DNA of 64,000 nucleotides, taken from positions 16,442,392-16,506,391 of the forward strand of contig NC_067203.1 in the NCBI RefSeq assembly GCF_026262505.1. The letters are read 5' to 3'. Position 1 is the stretch's first letter, and every line of letters begins with the position of its first letter. Origin of the DNA: Trichomonas vaginalis G3. Lineage: Eukaryota; Parabasalia; Trichomonadida; Trichomonadidae. Made by a program: the position numbers and the translations under genes. The notes under the pieces were generated by a model. The model saw only the letters and a program-made list of their open reading frames with translations, ran no database searches and had not been told where the DNA came from. Shown here piece after piece: positions 30,263 to 41,647 of this stretch.

Positions 30263-33200
30263 TACGCTTCCTCTCTTCATCAAGATGCTTCCTCACTCCA
30301 TCATGCATCCTCTGAAAGCTTCCTCTCTTCATCAAGGTGCTTCCTCTCTTGATCAAGATGCTTCCTCTCTTGATCAAGATGCTTCCTCTCTTGATCAAGG
30401 TGCTTCCTCTCTTGATCAAGGTGCTTCCTCTCTTCATCAAGATGCTTCCTCTCTTCATCAAGATGCTTCCTCTCTTCAACAAAGTGCTTCCTCTCTTCAA
30501 CAAAGTACTTCCTCTCTTCATCAAGATGCTTCCTCTCTTCAACAAAGTGATTCCTCTCTTCTTCAAAGTACTTCCTCTCTTCATCAAGATGCTTCCTCTC
30601 TTGATCAAGATGCTTCCTCTCTCTGCAGCTTCCTCTCTTGATCAAGATGCTTCCTCTCTTGATCAAGATGCTTCCTCTCTTCATCAAGATGCTTCCTCTC
30701 TTCATCAAGATGCTTCCTCTCTTCAACAAAGTGCTTCCTCTCTTCAACAAAGTACTTCCTCTCTTCATCAAGATGCTTCCTCTCTTCAACAAAGTGCTTC
30801 CTCTCTTCTTCAAAGTACTTCCTCTCTTGATCAAGGTGCTTCCTCTCTTCATCAAGATGCTTCCTCTCTTCAACAAAGTGCTTCCTCTCTTCAACAAAGT
30901 GATTCCTCTCTTCTTCAAAGTACTTCCTCTCTTCATCAAGATGCTTCCTCTCTTCATCAAGATGCTTCCTCTCTTCTTCAAAGTACTTCCTCTCTTGATC
31001 AAGATGCTTCCTCACTTCATCATGCAGCTTCCTCTCTTGATCAAGATGCTTCCTCTCTTCATCAAGATGCTTCCTCTCTTCAACAAAGTACTTCCTCTCT
31101 TGATCAAGGTGCTTCCTCTCTTCATCAAGATGCTTCCTCTCTTCAACAAAGTGCTTCCTCTCTTCTTCAAAGTACTTCCTCTCTTGATCAAGATGCTTCC
31201 TCACTCCATCATGCAGCTTCCTCTCTTGATCAAGGTGCTTCCTCTCTTCATCAAGATGCTTCCTCTCTTCATCAAGATGCTTCCTCTCTTCAACAAAGTG
31301 CTTCCTCTCTTGATCAAGATGCTTCCTCTCTTCTTCAAAGTACTTCTCTTTGATCAAGATGCTTCCTCTCTTCAACAAGACTTCCTCTCTTGATCAAGAT
31401 GCTTCCTCACTCATCAATGCAGCTTCCTCTCTTGATCAAGATGCTTCCTCTCTTCATCAAGTGCTTCCTCTCTTGATCAAGTGCTTCCTCTCTTCATCAA
31501 AGTGCTTCCTCTCTTCATCAAGATGCTTCCTCTCTTCAACAAAGTATTCCTCTCTTCTTCAAGTACTTCCTCTCCTTCATCAAGTGCTTCCTCTCTTGAT
31601 CAAGATGCTTCCTCTCTTCAACAAAGTGCTTCCTCTCTTCTTCAAGTACTTCCTCTCTTCATCAAGTGCTTCCTCTCTTCATCAAGATGCTTCCTCTCTT
31701 CAAAGTATTCCTCTCTTGATCAAGTGCTTCCTCTCTTCAACAAAGTACTTCCTCTCTTCATCAAGATGCTTCCTCTCTTCAACAAAGTGATTCCTCTCTT
31801 CTTCAAAGTACTTCCTCTCTTCATCAAGGTGCTTCCTCTCTTCATCAAGATGCTTCCTCACTCATCATCAGCTTCCTCTCTTGATCAAGTGCTTCCTCTC
31901 TTGATCAAGTGTCCTCTCTTCATCAAGATGCTTCCTCTCTTCAACAAAGTGTCCTCTTCTTCAACAAAGTACTTCCTCTCTTCATCAAGATGCTTCCTCT
32001 CTTCACAAAGTGCTTCCTCTCTTCTTCAAAGTACTTCCTCTCTTGATCAAGTGCTTCCTCTCTTCTCAAGTGCTTCCTCTCTTGATCAAGATGCTTCCTC
32101 TCTTCAACAAAGTGTCCTCTCTTCTTCAAAGTACTTCCTCTCTTCATCAAGATGCTTCCTCTCTTCATCAAGTGCTTCCTCTCTTCTTCAAAGTACTTCC
32201 TCTCTTGATCAAGATGCTTCCTCTCCATCATCAGCTTCCTCTCTTGATCAAGATGCTTCCTCTCTTCATCAAGATGCTTCCTCTCTTCAACAAAGTACTT
32301 CCTCTCTTGATCAAGTGCTTCCTCTCTTCATCAAGATGCTTCCTCTCTTCAATCAAAGTGCTTCCTCTCTTCTTCAAAGTACTTCCTCTCTTGATCAAGA
32401 TGCTTCCTCACTCCATCATGCAGCTTCCTCTCTTGATCAAGATGCTTCCTCTCTTCATCAAGTGCTTCCTCTCTTGATCAAAGTGCTTCCTCTCTTCATC
32501 AAGATGCTTCCTCTCTTCACAAAGTGCTTCCTCTCTTCATCAAGATGCTTCCTCTCTTCACAAAGTGCTTCCTCTCTTCTTCAAAGTACTTCCTCTCTTC
32601 ATCAAGATGCTTCCTCTCTTGATCAAGATGCTTCCTCCTCATCAAGTGCTTCCTCTCTTGATCAAGATGCTTCCTCTCTTGATCAAGTGCTTCCTCTCTT
32701 CATCAAGTGCTTCCTCTCTTCATCAAGATGCTTCCTCTCTTCACAAGTACTTCCTCTCTTGATCAAGTGCTTCCTCTCTTCATCAAGATGCTTCCTCTCT
32801 TCATCAAGATGCTTCCTCTCTTCATCAAATGCTTCCTCTTTCTTCAAAGTACTTCCTCTCTTCATCAAGGTGCTTCCTCTCTTCATCAAGATGCTTCCTC
32901 TCTTCTTCAAGTGCTTCCTCTTCTTCAAAGTACTTCCTCTCTTCATCAAAGTGCTTCCTCTCTTCATCAAGATGCTTCCTCTCTTCTTCAAAGTACTTCC
33001 TCTCTTGATCAAGTGCTTCCTCTCTTCAACAAAGTACTTCCTCTCTTGATCAAGATGCTTCCTCTCTTCATCAAGTGCTTCCTCTCTTCTTCAAATACTT
33101 CCTCTCTTCTTCAAGTGCTTCCTCTCTTGATCAAGATGCTTCCTCTCATCAAGATGCTTCCTCTCTTATCAAGATGCTTCCTCTCTTGATCAAGTGCTTC

Positions 33201-36200
33201 CTCTCTTCTCAAAGTACTTCCTCTCTTCATCAAAGTACTTCCTCTCTTCAACAAAGTGCTTCCTCTCTTCTTCAAAGTACTTCCTCTCTTCATCAAGATG
33301 CTTCCTCTCTTTCAAGATGCTTCCTCTCCATCATGCAGCTTCCTCTCTTGATCAAGTGCTTCCTCTCTTCATCAAGTGCTTCCTCTCTTCATCAAGATGC
33401 TTCCTCTCTTCACAAGTGCTTCCTCTCTTCAACAAAGTGACTTCCTCTCTTCTTCAAAGTACTTCCTCTCTTCATCAAGTGCTTCCTCTCTTCCAAAGTA
33501 CTTCCTCTCTTCATCAAGTGCTTCCTCTCTTCATCAAGTGCTTCCTCTCTTCTTCAAAGTACTTCCTCTCTTGATCAAGTGCTTCCTCTCTTCATCAAAG
33601 TGCTTCCTCTCTTGATCAAGATGCTTCCTCTCTTCATCAAGATTCCTCTCTTCTTCAAAGTACTTCCTCTCTTCATCAAGTGCTTCCTCTCTTGATCAAG
33701 TGCTTCCTCTCTTCATCAGCTTCCTCTCTTGATCAAGTGCTTCCTCTCTTCATCAAGTGCTTCCTCTCTTCATCAAGTGCTTCCTCTCTTCATCAAGTGC
33801 TTCCTCTCTTCAACAAGTGCTTCCTCTCTTGATCAAGTGCTTCCTCTCTTCACAAGATGCTTCCTCTCTTCATCAAGTGCTTCCTCTCTTCATCAAGATG
33901 CTTCCTCTCTTCAACAAAGTGCTTCCTCTCTTCATCAAATGCTTCCTCTCTTCATCAAGATGCTTCCTCTCTTCATCAAGTGCTTCCTCTCTTCATCAAG
34001 TGCTTCCTCTCTTCATCAAAGTGCTTCCTCTCTTCATCAAGTGCTTCCTCTCTTATCAAGATGCTTCCTCTCTTCATCAAAGTGCTTCCTCTCTTGATCA
34101 AGTGCTTCCTCTCTTCAAAGTACTTCCTCTCTTCATCAAGATGCTTCCTCTCTTCACAAAGTGCTTCTCTTCTTCAAAGTACTTCCTCTCTTCATCAAGT
34201 GCTTCCTCTCTTGATCAAGATGCTTCCTCTCTTCATCAGCTTCCTCTCTTGATCAAGTGCTTCCTCTCTTGATCAAGTGCTTCCTCTCTTCATCAAGTGC
34301 TTCCTCTCTTCATCAAGATGCTTCCTCTCTTCAAAGTACTTCCTCTCTTGATCAAGTGCTTCCTCTCTTCATCAAGTGCTTCCTCTCTTCTTCAAAGTGC
34401 TTCCTCTCTTCATCAAAGTGCTTCCTCTCTTGATCAAGTGCTTCCTCTCTTCATCAAGTGCTTCCTCTCTTCTTCAAATGCTTCCTCTCTTCTTCAAAGT
34501 ACTTCCTCTCTTCATCAAGTGCTTCCTCTCTTCATCAAGATGCTTCCTCTCTTCTTCAAAGTACTTCCTCTCTTGATCAAGGTGCTTCCTCTCTTCATCA
34601 AATGCTTCCTCTCTTATCAAGATGCTTCCTCTCTTCAACAAAGTGACTTCCTCTTCTTCAAAGTACTTCCTCTCTTCATCAAGATGCTTCCTCTCTTCAT
34701 CAAGTGCTTCCTCTCTTCATCAAGAGCTTCCTCTCTTGATCAAGTGCTTCCTCTCTTCATCAAGATGCTTCCTCTCTTCAACAAAGTGCTTCCTCTCTTT
34801 CAAAGTACTTCCTCTCTTGATCAAGGTGCTTCCTCTCTTCATCAAGTGCTTCCTCTCTTCATCAAGATGCTTCCTCTCTTCTTCAAAGTACTTCCTCTCT
34901 TCATCAAGTGCTTCCTCTCTTCAAAGTACTTCCTCTCTTGATCAAGATGCTTCCTCTCTTCACAAAGTACTTCCTCTCTTCTTCAAAGTGCTTCCTCTCT
35001 TCATCAAGTGCTTCCTCTCTTGATCAAGTGCTTCCTCTCTTCATCAAGAGCTTCCTCTCTTCATCAAATGCTTCCTCTCTTGATCAAGTGCTTCCTCTCT
35101 TCATCAAGATGCTTCCTCTCTTCATCAAGTGCTTCCTCTCTTCATCAAGTGCTTCCTCTCTTCAAAGTACTTCCTCTCTTTCAAGTGCTTCCTCTCTTCA
35201 TCAAAGTGCTTCCTCTCTTCTTCAAAGTACTTCCTCTCTTGATCAAGTGCTTCCTCTCTTCATCAAGTGCTTCCTCTCTTGATCAATGCTTCCTCTCTTC
35301 ATAAATGCTTCCTCTCTTCTTCAAAGTACTTCCTCTCTTCATCAAGATGCTTCCTCTCTTCATCAAGATGCTTCCTCTCTTCTTCAAAGTACTTCCTCTC
35401 TTGATCAAGATGCTTCCTCTCCATCAAGTGCTTCCTCTCTTCATCAAGTGCTTCCTCTCTTCATCAAGTGCTTCCTCTCTTCTTCAAAGTACTTCCTCTC
35501 TTGATCAAGATGCTTCCTCTCTTGATCAAGTGCTTCCTCTCTTCATCAAGATGCTTCCTCTCTTCAACAAAGTGCTTCCTCTCTTCTTCAAAGTACTTCC
35601 TCTCTTGATCAAGATGCTTCCTCTCTTCATCAGAGCTTCCTCTCTTGATCAAGATGCTTCCTCTCTTTCAAGTGCTTCCTCTCTTGATCAAGTGCTTCCT
35701 CTCTTCATCAAGTGCTTCCTCTCTTCATCAGATGCTTCCTCTCTTCAACAAAGTGCTTCCTCTCTTGATCAAGATGCTTCCTCTCTTTTCAAAGTACTTC
35801 CTCTCTTGATCAAGTGCTTCCTCTCTTCAACAAAGTACTTCCTCTCTTGATCAAGATGCTTCCTCTCATCATCAGCTTCCTCTCTTGATCAAGATGCTTC
35901 CTCTCTTCATCAAGTGCTTCCTCTCTTGATCAAGGTGCTTCCTCTCTTCATCAAGATGCTTCCTCTCTTCATCAAGATGCTTCCTCTCTTCAATCAAAGT
36001 GCTTCCTCTCTTCTTCAAAGTACTTCCTCTCTTCATCAAGTGCTTCCTCTCTTCATCAAGATGCTTCCTCTCTTCTTCAAAGTACTTCCTCTCTTGATCA
36101 AGATGCTTCCTCTCTTGATCAAGTGCTTCCTCTCTTCATCAAGATGCTTCCTCTCTTCACAAAGTGCTTCCTCTCTTCATCAAAGTACTTCCTCTCTTTT

Positions 36201-38102
36201 CAAATCTCTTGATCAAGGTGCTTCCTCTCTTCATCAAGTGCTTCCTCTCTTCTTCAAAGTACTTCCTCTCTTGATCAAGATGCTTCCTCTCTTCAACAAA
36301 GTACTTCCTCTCTTGATCAAGATGCTTCCTCTCTTCAACAAAGTGACTTCCTCTCTTCTTCAAAGTACTTCCTCTCTTCATCAAGATGCTTCCTCTCTTG
36401 ATCAAGATGCTTCCTCTCTTCATCAGCTTCCTCTCTTCATCAAGTGCTTCCTCTCTTGATCAAGTGCTTCCTCTCTTCATCAAGATGCTTCCTCTCTTCA
36501 TCAAGATGCTTCCTCTCTTCAACAAAGTGCTTCCTCTCTTCAACAAAGTACTTCCTCTCTTCATCAAGATGCTTCCTCTCTTCAACAAAGTGCTTCCTCT
36601 CTTCTTCAAAGTACTTCCTCTCTTGATCAAGGTGCTTCCTCTCTTCATCAAGATGCTTCCTCTCTTGATCAAGATGCTTCCTCTCTTCAACAAAGTGATT
36701 CCTCTCTTCTTCAAAGTACTTCCTCTCTTCATCAAGATGCTTCCTCTCTTCAACAAAGTGCTTCCTCTCTTCTTCAAAGTACTTCCTCTCTTCATCAAGA
36801 TGCTTCCTCTCTTGATCAAGATGCTTCCTCACTCCATCATGCAGCTTCCTCTCTTGATCAAGATGCTTCCTCTCTTGATCAAGGTGCTTCCTCTCTTCAT
36901 CAAGATGCTTCCTCTCTTCATCAAGATGCTTCCTCTCTTCAACAAAGTACTTCCTCTCTTGATCAAGGTGCTTCCTCTCTTGATCAAGATGCTTCCTCTC
37001 TTCATCAAGATGCTTCCTCTCTTCAACAAAGTGCTTCCTCTCTTCTTCAAAGTACTTCCTCTCTTCATCAAGGTGCTTCCTCTCTTCATCAAGATGCTTC
37101 CTCTCTTCTTCAAAGTGCTTCCTCTCTTCTTCAAAGTACTTCCTCTCTTCATCAAGGTGCTTCCTCTCTTCATCAAGATGCTTCCTCTCTTCTTCAAAGT
37201 ACTTCCTCTCTTGATCAAGGTGCTTCCTCTCTTCAACAAAGTACTTCCTCTCTTGATCAAGATGCTTCCTCTCTTCAACAAAGTGATTCCTCTCTTCTTC
37301 AAAGTACTTCCTCTCTTCATCAAGATGCTTCCTCTCTTGATCAAGATGCTTCCTCACTCCATCATGCAGCTTCCTCTCTTGATCAAGATGCTTCCTCTCT
37401 TGATCAAGGTGCTTCCTCTCTTCATCAAGATGCTTCCTCTCTTCATCAAGATGCTTCCTCTCTTCAACAAAGTACTTCCTCTCTTGATCAAGGTGCTTCC
37501 TCTCTTCATCAAGATGCTTCCTCTCTTCTTCAAAGTGCTTCCTCTCTTCAACAAAGTACTTCCTCTCTTGATCAAGGTGCTTCCTCTCTTCATCAAGATG
37601 CTTCCTCTCTTCTTCAAAGTACTTCCTCTCTTGATCAAGGTGCTTCCTCTCTTCAACAAAGTACTTCCTCTCTTGATCAAGATGCTTCCTCTCTTCAACA
37701 AAGTGATTCCTCTCTTCTTCAAAGTACTTCCTCTCTTCATCAAGATGCTTCCTCTCTTGATCAAGATGCTTCCTCACTCCATCATGCAGCTTCCTCTCTT
37801 GATCAAGATGCTTCCTCTCTTGATCAAGGTGCTTCCTCTCTTCATCAAGATGCTTCCTCTCTTCATCAAAGTGCTTCCTCTCTTCTTCAAAGTACTTCCT
37901 CTCTTGATCAAGATGCTTCCTCACTCCATCATGCAGCTTCCTCTCTTGATCAAGATGCTTCCTCTCTTCATCAAGATGCTTCCTCTCTTCATCAAGGTGC
38001 TTCCTCTCTTCAACAAAGTGCTTCCTCTCTTCAACAAAGTACTTCCTCTCTTGATCAAGGTGCTTCCTCTCTTCATCAAGATGCTTCCTCACTCCATTAT
38101 GC
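30263..38102 (-). repeat. 21-bp minisatellite, ~7.8 kb, about 370 units
   Basis: Each unit has a constant CTTCCTCTCTT followed by ten variable bases (CATCAAGATG, GATCAAGATG, GATCAAGGTG, CAACAAAGTG, CAACAAAGTA, CTTCAAAGTA). Marker units containing CACTCCATCATGCAG recur at irregular intervals (for example near 36,832, 37,353, 37,768, 37,923) and show higher-order repeats of 400-520 bp. Because 21 is a multiple of three, long frames stay open on both strands. On the minus strand they read as heptads (RKHLDEE, RKHLDQE, RKYFVEE), up to 550 codons at 36,440-38,092, but without an ATG. Flanking thirds keep 21 bp strictly; in ~31,350-36,440 many units have lost one base. I treat it as satellite, possibly derived from a coiled-coil gene. 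Confidence 0.92.
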
Positions 38103-38394
38103 AGCTGCTTCTTTTCTTCATCAATTCCTCTTCACCCTGGAGCTCCTCAGCTTTATATCATTTTAATTGGATTTTTTGAAATCCACCTGCAGTAGGATAA
38201 AGGAGATGTAACTCACGACTAAGAACCTGGCCATATGCTCCATTCCAGGCCAAAACAGATTGCATAGCCACAAACAGATTTTTATAGTTTTCTAATTCTG
38301 CAAACTCGGGAATTCGTGTTCTTGGTTGCATTTTTTTTAAACGGGAACTTCACAAATTTGGTTCATGGCCATAAAAACTCATTCAATTTTTCTG

Positions 38395-38956
38395 AGATTT
38401 TTTTTTCCTCAGATCTTCCTCATAAGACTCCTCCTCAGATCTTCCTCCTGAGACTACTCTTCAGACTACTCCTTAGAGTCCTCCTCATCAGACTAGTCCT
38501 GAGACTAGTCCTCAGACTACTCCTGAAACTACTCCTCAGTCTAATCCTCAGACTCCTCCTCAGATTATCCTCAAACTACTCCTCAGTCTAATCCTCAGAC
38601 TCCTCCTCAGTCTAATCCTCAGACTCCTCCTCAGATTATGCTCAGATTATCCTCAAACTCCTCAGACTACTCCTCAAACTCCTCAGACTACTCCTCAAAC
38701 TCCTCAGATTATCCTCAAACTCCCCAGACTACTCCTCAAACTCCTCAGACTACTCCTCAAACTCCTCAAATTATCCTCAGACAACTCCTGAAACTACTCC
38801 TCAGACAACTCCTCAGATTATCCTCAAACTCCTCAGACTACTCCTCAAACTCCTCAGACTACTCCTCAAACTCCTCAGATTATCATCAAACTCCTCAAAC
38901 TACTCCTCGGTCTAATCCTCAGACTCCTCCTCAGATTATCCTCAGATTATCACTTT
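38395..38956 (+). repeat. CT-rich minisatellite (CTCCTCAGACTA type)
   Basis: About 560 bp of 12-bp related words (CTCCTCAGACTA, CTCCTCAAACTC, CCTCAGATTAT) in irregular higher-order order. It is strongly pyrimidine-rich on the plus strand. Confidence 0.85.
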
Positions 38957-39047
38957 ACATATATATATCGATAACTAAATAATTACTTATTATACTTTCT
39001 TTATTTTTTTTTTAATTTTAAAATAATATTAATATATCTTTCTACGT

Positions 39048-39137
39048 TTAATGATGAAAAGAGAAAGAGGAGTAAAAAGAGGAAAGAGAAAAGAAAGAGA
39101 GAGAGAGAAAAAAAAAAGATAAAGAAAGAAAAAAAAG
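39048..39137 (+). repeat. Polypurine tract
   Basis: About 90 bp almost entirely of A and G (GAAAAGAGAAAGAGG and GAGAGAGAG motifs) beside the right subterminal region of the insertion. Mirror-like symmetry could allow triplex DNA. Confidence 0.7.
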
Positions 39138-39170
39138 GACGGCGATAAATTTTGTATTGTTTTGTTATTC

Positions 39171-39207
39171 GGCCGAATGGCGGGTACTTCGTACCCGCCA
39201 TTCGGCC
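39171..39207. repeat. 17-bp-arm perfect hairpin with TTC loop in right subterminal region
   Basis: The arms GGCCGAATGGCGGGTAC and GTACCCGCCATTCGGCC are separated by TTC. They contain the ATGGCG/CGCCAT words shared with both element ends. Confidence 0.85.
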
Positions 39208-39257
39208 CCAAAAATGGCGTATTATTCTATTTTTAAACGGTCATGGCGTAAAACCGT

Positions 39258-39275
39258 CGCATCCCTACATCTAAC
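39258..39275 (-). repeat. Right terminus and 8-bp target duplication of hAT-like element
   Basis: CGCATCCCTA (39,258-39,267) followed by CATCTAAC (39,268-39,275), mirroring 29,130-29,147. Confidence 0.8.
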
Positions 39276-39403
39276 TTCTGTTTTCAAGTTTTTGATTCTG
39301 AGTATCCTAAAATTTCTGGTATCTATCTCAGTAGAAATTAATTAACACTAAGTTGTATGATTAAAAAACATATTAAAATATATATTTGAGTAAAAATCTG
39401 GTC

Positions 39404-39415
39404 CAAAAAAAGTGA
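39404..39415 (+). promoter_or_regulatory. AAAAAAAGTGAC motif before ribosomal protein gene
   Basis: The motif lies 21 nt before the ATG at 39,436, nearly the same spacing as before ankyrin gene 2. No clean Inr is seen between it and the ATG. Confidence 0.4.
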
Positions 39416-39435
39416 CTCATGGTCTTTCTTACAGA

Positions 39436-40038
39436 ATGTCAGCCCCAATTGTTATTGATGCTAAGGGCCACATCCAGGGCCGTCTTGCTGCTGCTGTTGC
39501 CAAACAGCTCCTTAAGGGCCGCAAGATTGTCGTTGTTCGTGCCGAAGAAATCGTTTTGAACGGCAAGCATAAGTTCACAGTCCACACCTACGAACGCTTC
39601 CTCAACAAGACAACAAACTCCAACCCACGTGATGGTCCATTCCACCAGCGTGCTCCACGCGAGATCTTCGCTCGTGCTGTCCGCGGAATGCTCCCATACA
39701 AGACACACCGTGGTGCTGAGGCTTTCGAAAATCTCAAGGTCTTCGAGGGTGTTCCAGCTAAGTACGTCACATACAAGCGCGTCGTTATCCCATACGCTCT
39801 TCGCTGCGTTTCCATCCACACTGATCGCCCAACAACAAAGCTCGGTGAGCTCTCCACAACAATGGGCTGGAAGTACGGCAAGGTTGTTGCTGACCTCGAA
39901 CAGAAGCGCAAGGCCGAATCCGCCAAGTACTACGAAGCCAAGAAGGCTGCTCAGGACAAGAAGGCCGCTGCCATCGAGAAGGCCAACAAGCAACTCGGCG
40001 CCCAGGCTGTCAAGTTCCTCGAGACATTCGCTGAGTAA
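39436..40038 (+). CDS. 60S ribosomal protein L13a (uL13 family)
   Basis: The protein has 200 residues. The uL13 core is clear: IVIDAKGHIQGRLAAAVAKQ at the start, VRAEEIVLNGK, then PFHQRAPREIFARAVRGMLP and HRGAEAFENLKVFEGVP, followed by the eukaryotic L13a C-terminal helical extension rich in Lys and Ala. It sits on the large subunit surface near the exit-tunnel side. Codon use is visibly C/G-richer at third positions than in neighbours, as expected for a highly expressed gene. I chose ATG 39,436 over 39,412 because the conserved protein begins there. The stop is TAAAT. The ~10-kb satellite insertion ends only 168 bp upstream. Confidence 0.96.
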   Translation: MSAPIVIDAKGHIQGRLAAAVAKQLLKGRKIVVVRAEEIVLNGKHKFTVHTYERFLNKTTNSNPRDGPFHQRAPREIFARAVRGMLPYKTHRGAEAFENLKVFEGVPAKYVTYKRVVIPYALRCVSIHTDRPTTKLGELSTTMGWKYGKVVADLEQKRKAESAKYYEAKKAAQDKKAAAIEKANKQLGAQAVKFLETFAE

Positions 40039-40267
40039 ATTCAATTCTGATTAAAGATAAAATAAGGACAACTTATATTTTTATATTTGATTCCTCCCTA
40101 TTTAATTTATTTATTCTTTTTTTCTAGTTTATATTTCAAAAATATATTTCAATTTACTTAGTTTAGAGTTATTTTAATCACTCCGCTTTCTGGAAATGCT
40201 GTTTTTCTGCACTTTTTGAAGAATGAAGATTTACAAAAAAGTGTCAACGAAAATAATACGTTATAAA

Positions 40268-40272
40268 TCACA
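40268..40272 (+). promoter_or_regulatory. Inr-like TCACA before the IQUB-like gene
   Basis: The Inr A is at 40,270, 9 nt before the ATG. CACTTTTT (40,210-40,217) and AAAAAAGTGTC (40,235-40,245) lie further upstream. Confidence 0.5.
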
Positions 40273-40278
40273 AGTAGA

Positions 40279-41469
40279 ATGGACAACAGTAAATTTGAGA
40301 TTCCAAGCTCTCTTGATGATTTTATTCAGCATACTCCAAGACGTCAGATTACCATTGCTGGTAAAACCGGTCTAATTACTGTTAATGTTGACATTGAATA
40401 TCAAGTTCCACAACATAAGCCATTCCTTGGTGGTTATAAAAATCGTTTGACTGGTCAGGAGTTGCACCATGTTGCAGGACAAACAGCTCTTCTTCCACAT
40501 CAAAAGGGACTTGACCGTTTTATTGATAAATTCCATAGATCAACACAAACGCAAATTACAGCTCCATCATCAGCGCAAACAGCTCGCGATTTCGGATGCC
40601 AAACACCTTTCTACAATCAATACATCAAAGATACTTATCCAACACTTAAAGCGAAACCATATAAATTAGCCGAAGATGAATTAAACGAAAGAGATATGGC
40701 TGCACGTTCTATTCAGCGTGTGACTCGTGGTTTCTTTGCTCGTCAGCAAGTTACTGAAATGAAAGTTCAACTTCAAAAGGAAAAGGAAGAAATGCAAGCC
40801 CAAGCTGATCGTGTTCAGAAGGATCTTAACGACAAACGTCTTGAAGAAATTAACCGCCGTCGTAATCCACGTACAGCAGCAGATTTTAAGAAATTATACG
40901 ATGAACTTGCTGCATGGCACTGGAAAGATACACAAGCCATCAACGAAGGCAATCATACTGAAGAAGAGCGTAAGAGACTTCTTCAGGAGCTTCTCAAGAA
41001 AGAAACAGAACTTCTTCATTCGATTGATAAGATGAAGATTAAAGCAAAGAAGCTCAATACCGAAGAAAACAACTTAAAGAAGCTCGAAACTCTTGCAAAG
41101 AAGAAAGTTTGGCAGCTCGATAGTGGTGCAACAGTTAAAGTTCAGACACCAACAACATCTCGTGCAAAAGAACTTTATAACATTTACCAAACACTTCAAC
41201 TTACCGATGTTACACCAGATAAGAGAATTGAAAACCTTCTTATCTTAAAACAAACAGTTACTCAATTTGATTGTCCGTTAACTAGAGATTTAATTACTTT
41301 AATTGATAGAGAAGCTGATCTTCTTAATAGAGGTAGAAGTAATAGCTCTCTCGAAGGTCTTCGTATCCGTATTAAGACCTTATTCCTTTTATTCTGTATG
41401 ACACCAGAATTCAACCCAGAAGCGGCCACATTACAGAAAGTTCCGAAGAATGTAACCGGAGTTCAGTAA
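40279..41469 (+). CDS. IQUB-like axonemal protein with IQ motif
   Basis: The protein has 396 residues. GGYKNRLTGQELHHVAGQT (51-69), then FHRSTQT and GCQT, matches the conserved core of IQUB, a radial-spoke-associated flagellar protein. An IQ calmodulin-binding motif (ARSIQRVTRGFFARQ, ~142-156) follows, then a long charged coiled coil (160-280) and a helical C-terminus. IQUB of animals is about twice as long, with an N-terminal ubiquitin-like domain; that domain is not present here. A flagellar role suits trichomonads, which have four to six flagella. Assignment rests on the core motif. Confidence 0.7.
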   Translation: MDNSKFEIPSSLDDFIQHTPRRQITIAGKTGLITVNVDIEYQVPQHKPFLGGYKNRLTGQELHHVAGQTALLPHQKGLDRFIDKFHRSTQTQITAPSSAQTARDFGCQTPFYNQYIKDTYPTLKAKPYKLAEDELNERDMAARSIQRVTRGFFARQQVTEMKVQLQKEKEEMQAQADRVQKDLNDKRLEEINRRRNPRTAADFKKLYDELAAWHWKDTQAINEGNHTEEERKRLLQELLKKETELLHSIDKMKIKAKKLNTEENNLKKLETLAKKKVWQLDSGATVKVQTPTTSRAKELYNIYQTLQLTDVTPDKRIENLLILKQTVTQFDCPLTRDLITLIDREADLLNRGRSNSSLEGLRIRIKTLFLLFCMTPEFNPEAATLQKVPKNVTGVQ

Positions 41470-41647
41470 TATTTTTTATTATTTTTTTTTCTATTTATTA
41501 TTCCTTTGTGCAAATAAAATTTTTGAAATATTAAATCTTACATTTTATTTCTCATGGAAAATACATCAGCCAATCCAAATATCAAAGAATAATTTAATAA
41601 AAATTTAGATTTTCAAAAATAAGCTTTAAAAATAGATACAAACATAT
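41470..41647. other. Convergent 3' spacer
   Basis: Short AT-rich spacer between the IQUB-like and RP2-like genes, with nothing further visible. Confidence 0.5.

Larger units (their letters stand above)
29138..39267. mobile_element. ~10.1-kb hAT-like non-autonomous element filled with satellite DNA
   Basis: The ends are exact 10-bp inverted repeats (TAGGGATGCG at 29,138-29,147 and CGCATCCCTA at 39,258-39,267) flanked by an 8-bp duplication. An 8-bp duplication with a YAGGG terminus is the hAT superfamily signature. Just inside, both ends share ACGCCAT followed by GACCG and repeated CGCCATTT/ATGGCG words, as in hAT subterminal binding sites. The interior holds hairpins, a 110-112-bp tandem repeat, ~7.8 kb of 21-bp minisatellite, a CT-rich array and a polypurine tract. 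No transposase is visible. Without it, the flanking genes would be only ~290 bp apart. Confidence 0.75.

Noticed and set aside
36440-38092. 550-codon minus-strand coiled-coil gene
   Set aside because: It begins with a GTG in the repeat, no ATG or promoter precedes it, and the same repeat in the middle of the array is out of frame. Kept as a finding, not as a gene.
30337-38179. Long plus-strand frames reading MLPLLIK / ASSLHQD repeats
   Set aside because: These are open only because the 21-bp unit is a multiple of three; frames are open on both strands at once.
39412-39435. Earlier ATG of L13a (MTHGLSYR leader)
   Set aside because: uL13 proteins start at the following ATG, and the leader overlaps the putative promoter motif.
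39439-40044. Antisense 201-codon frame opposite ribosomal protein L13a
   Set aside because: Shadow produced by strong codon bias of the ribosomal gene.
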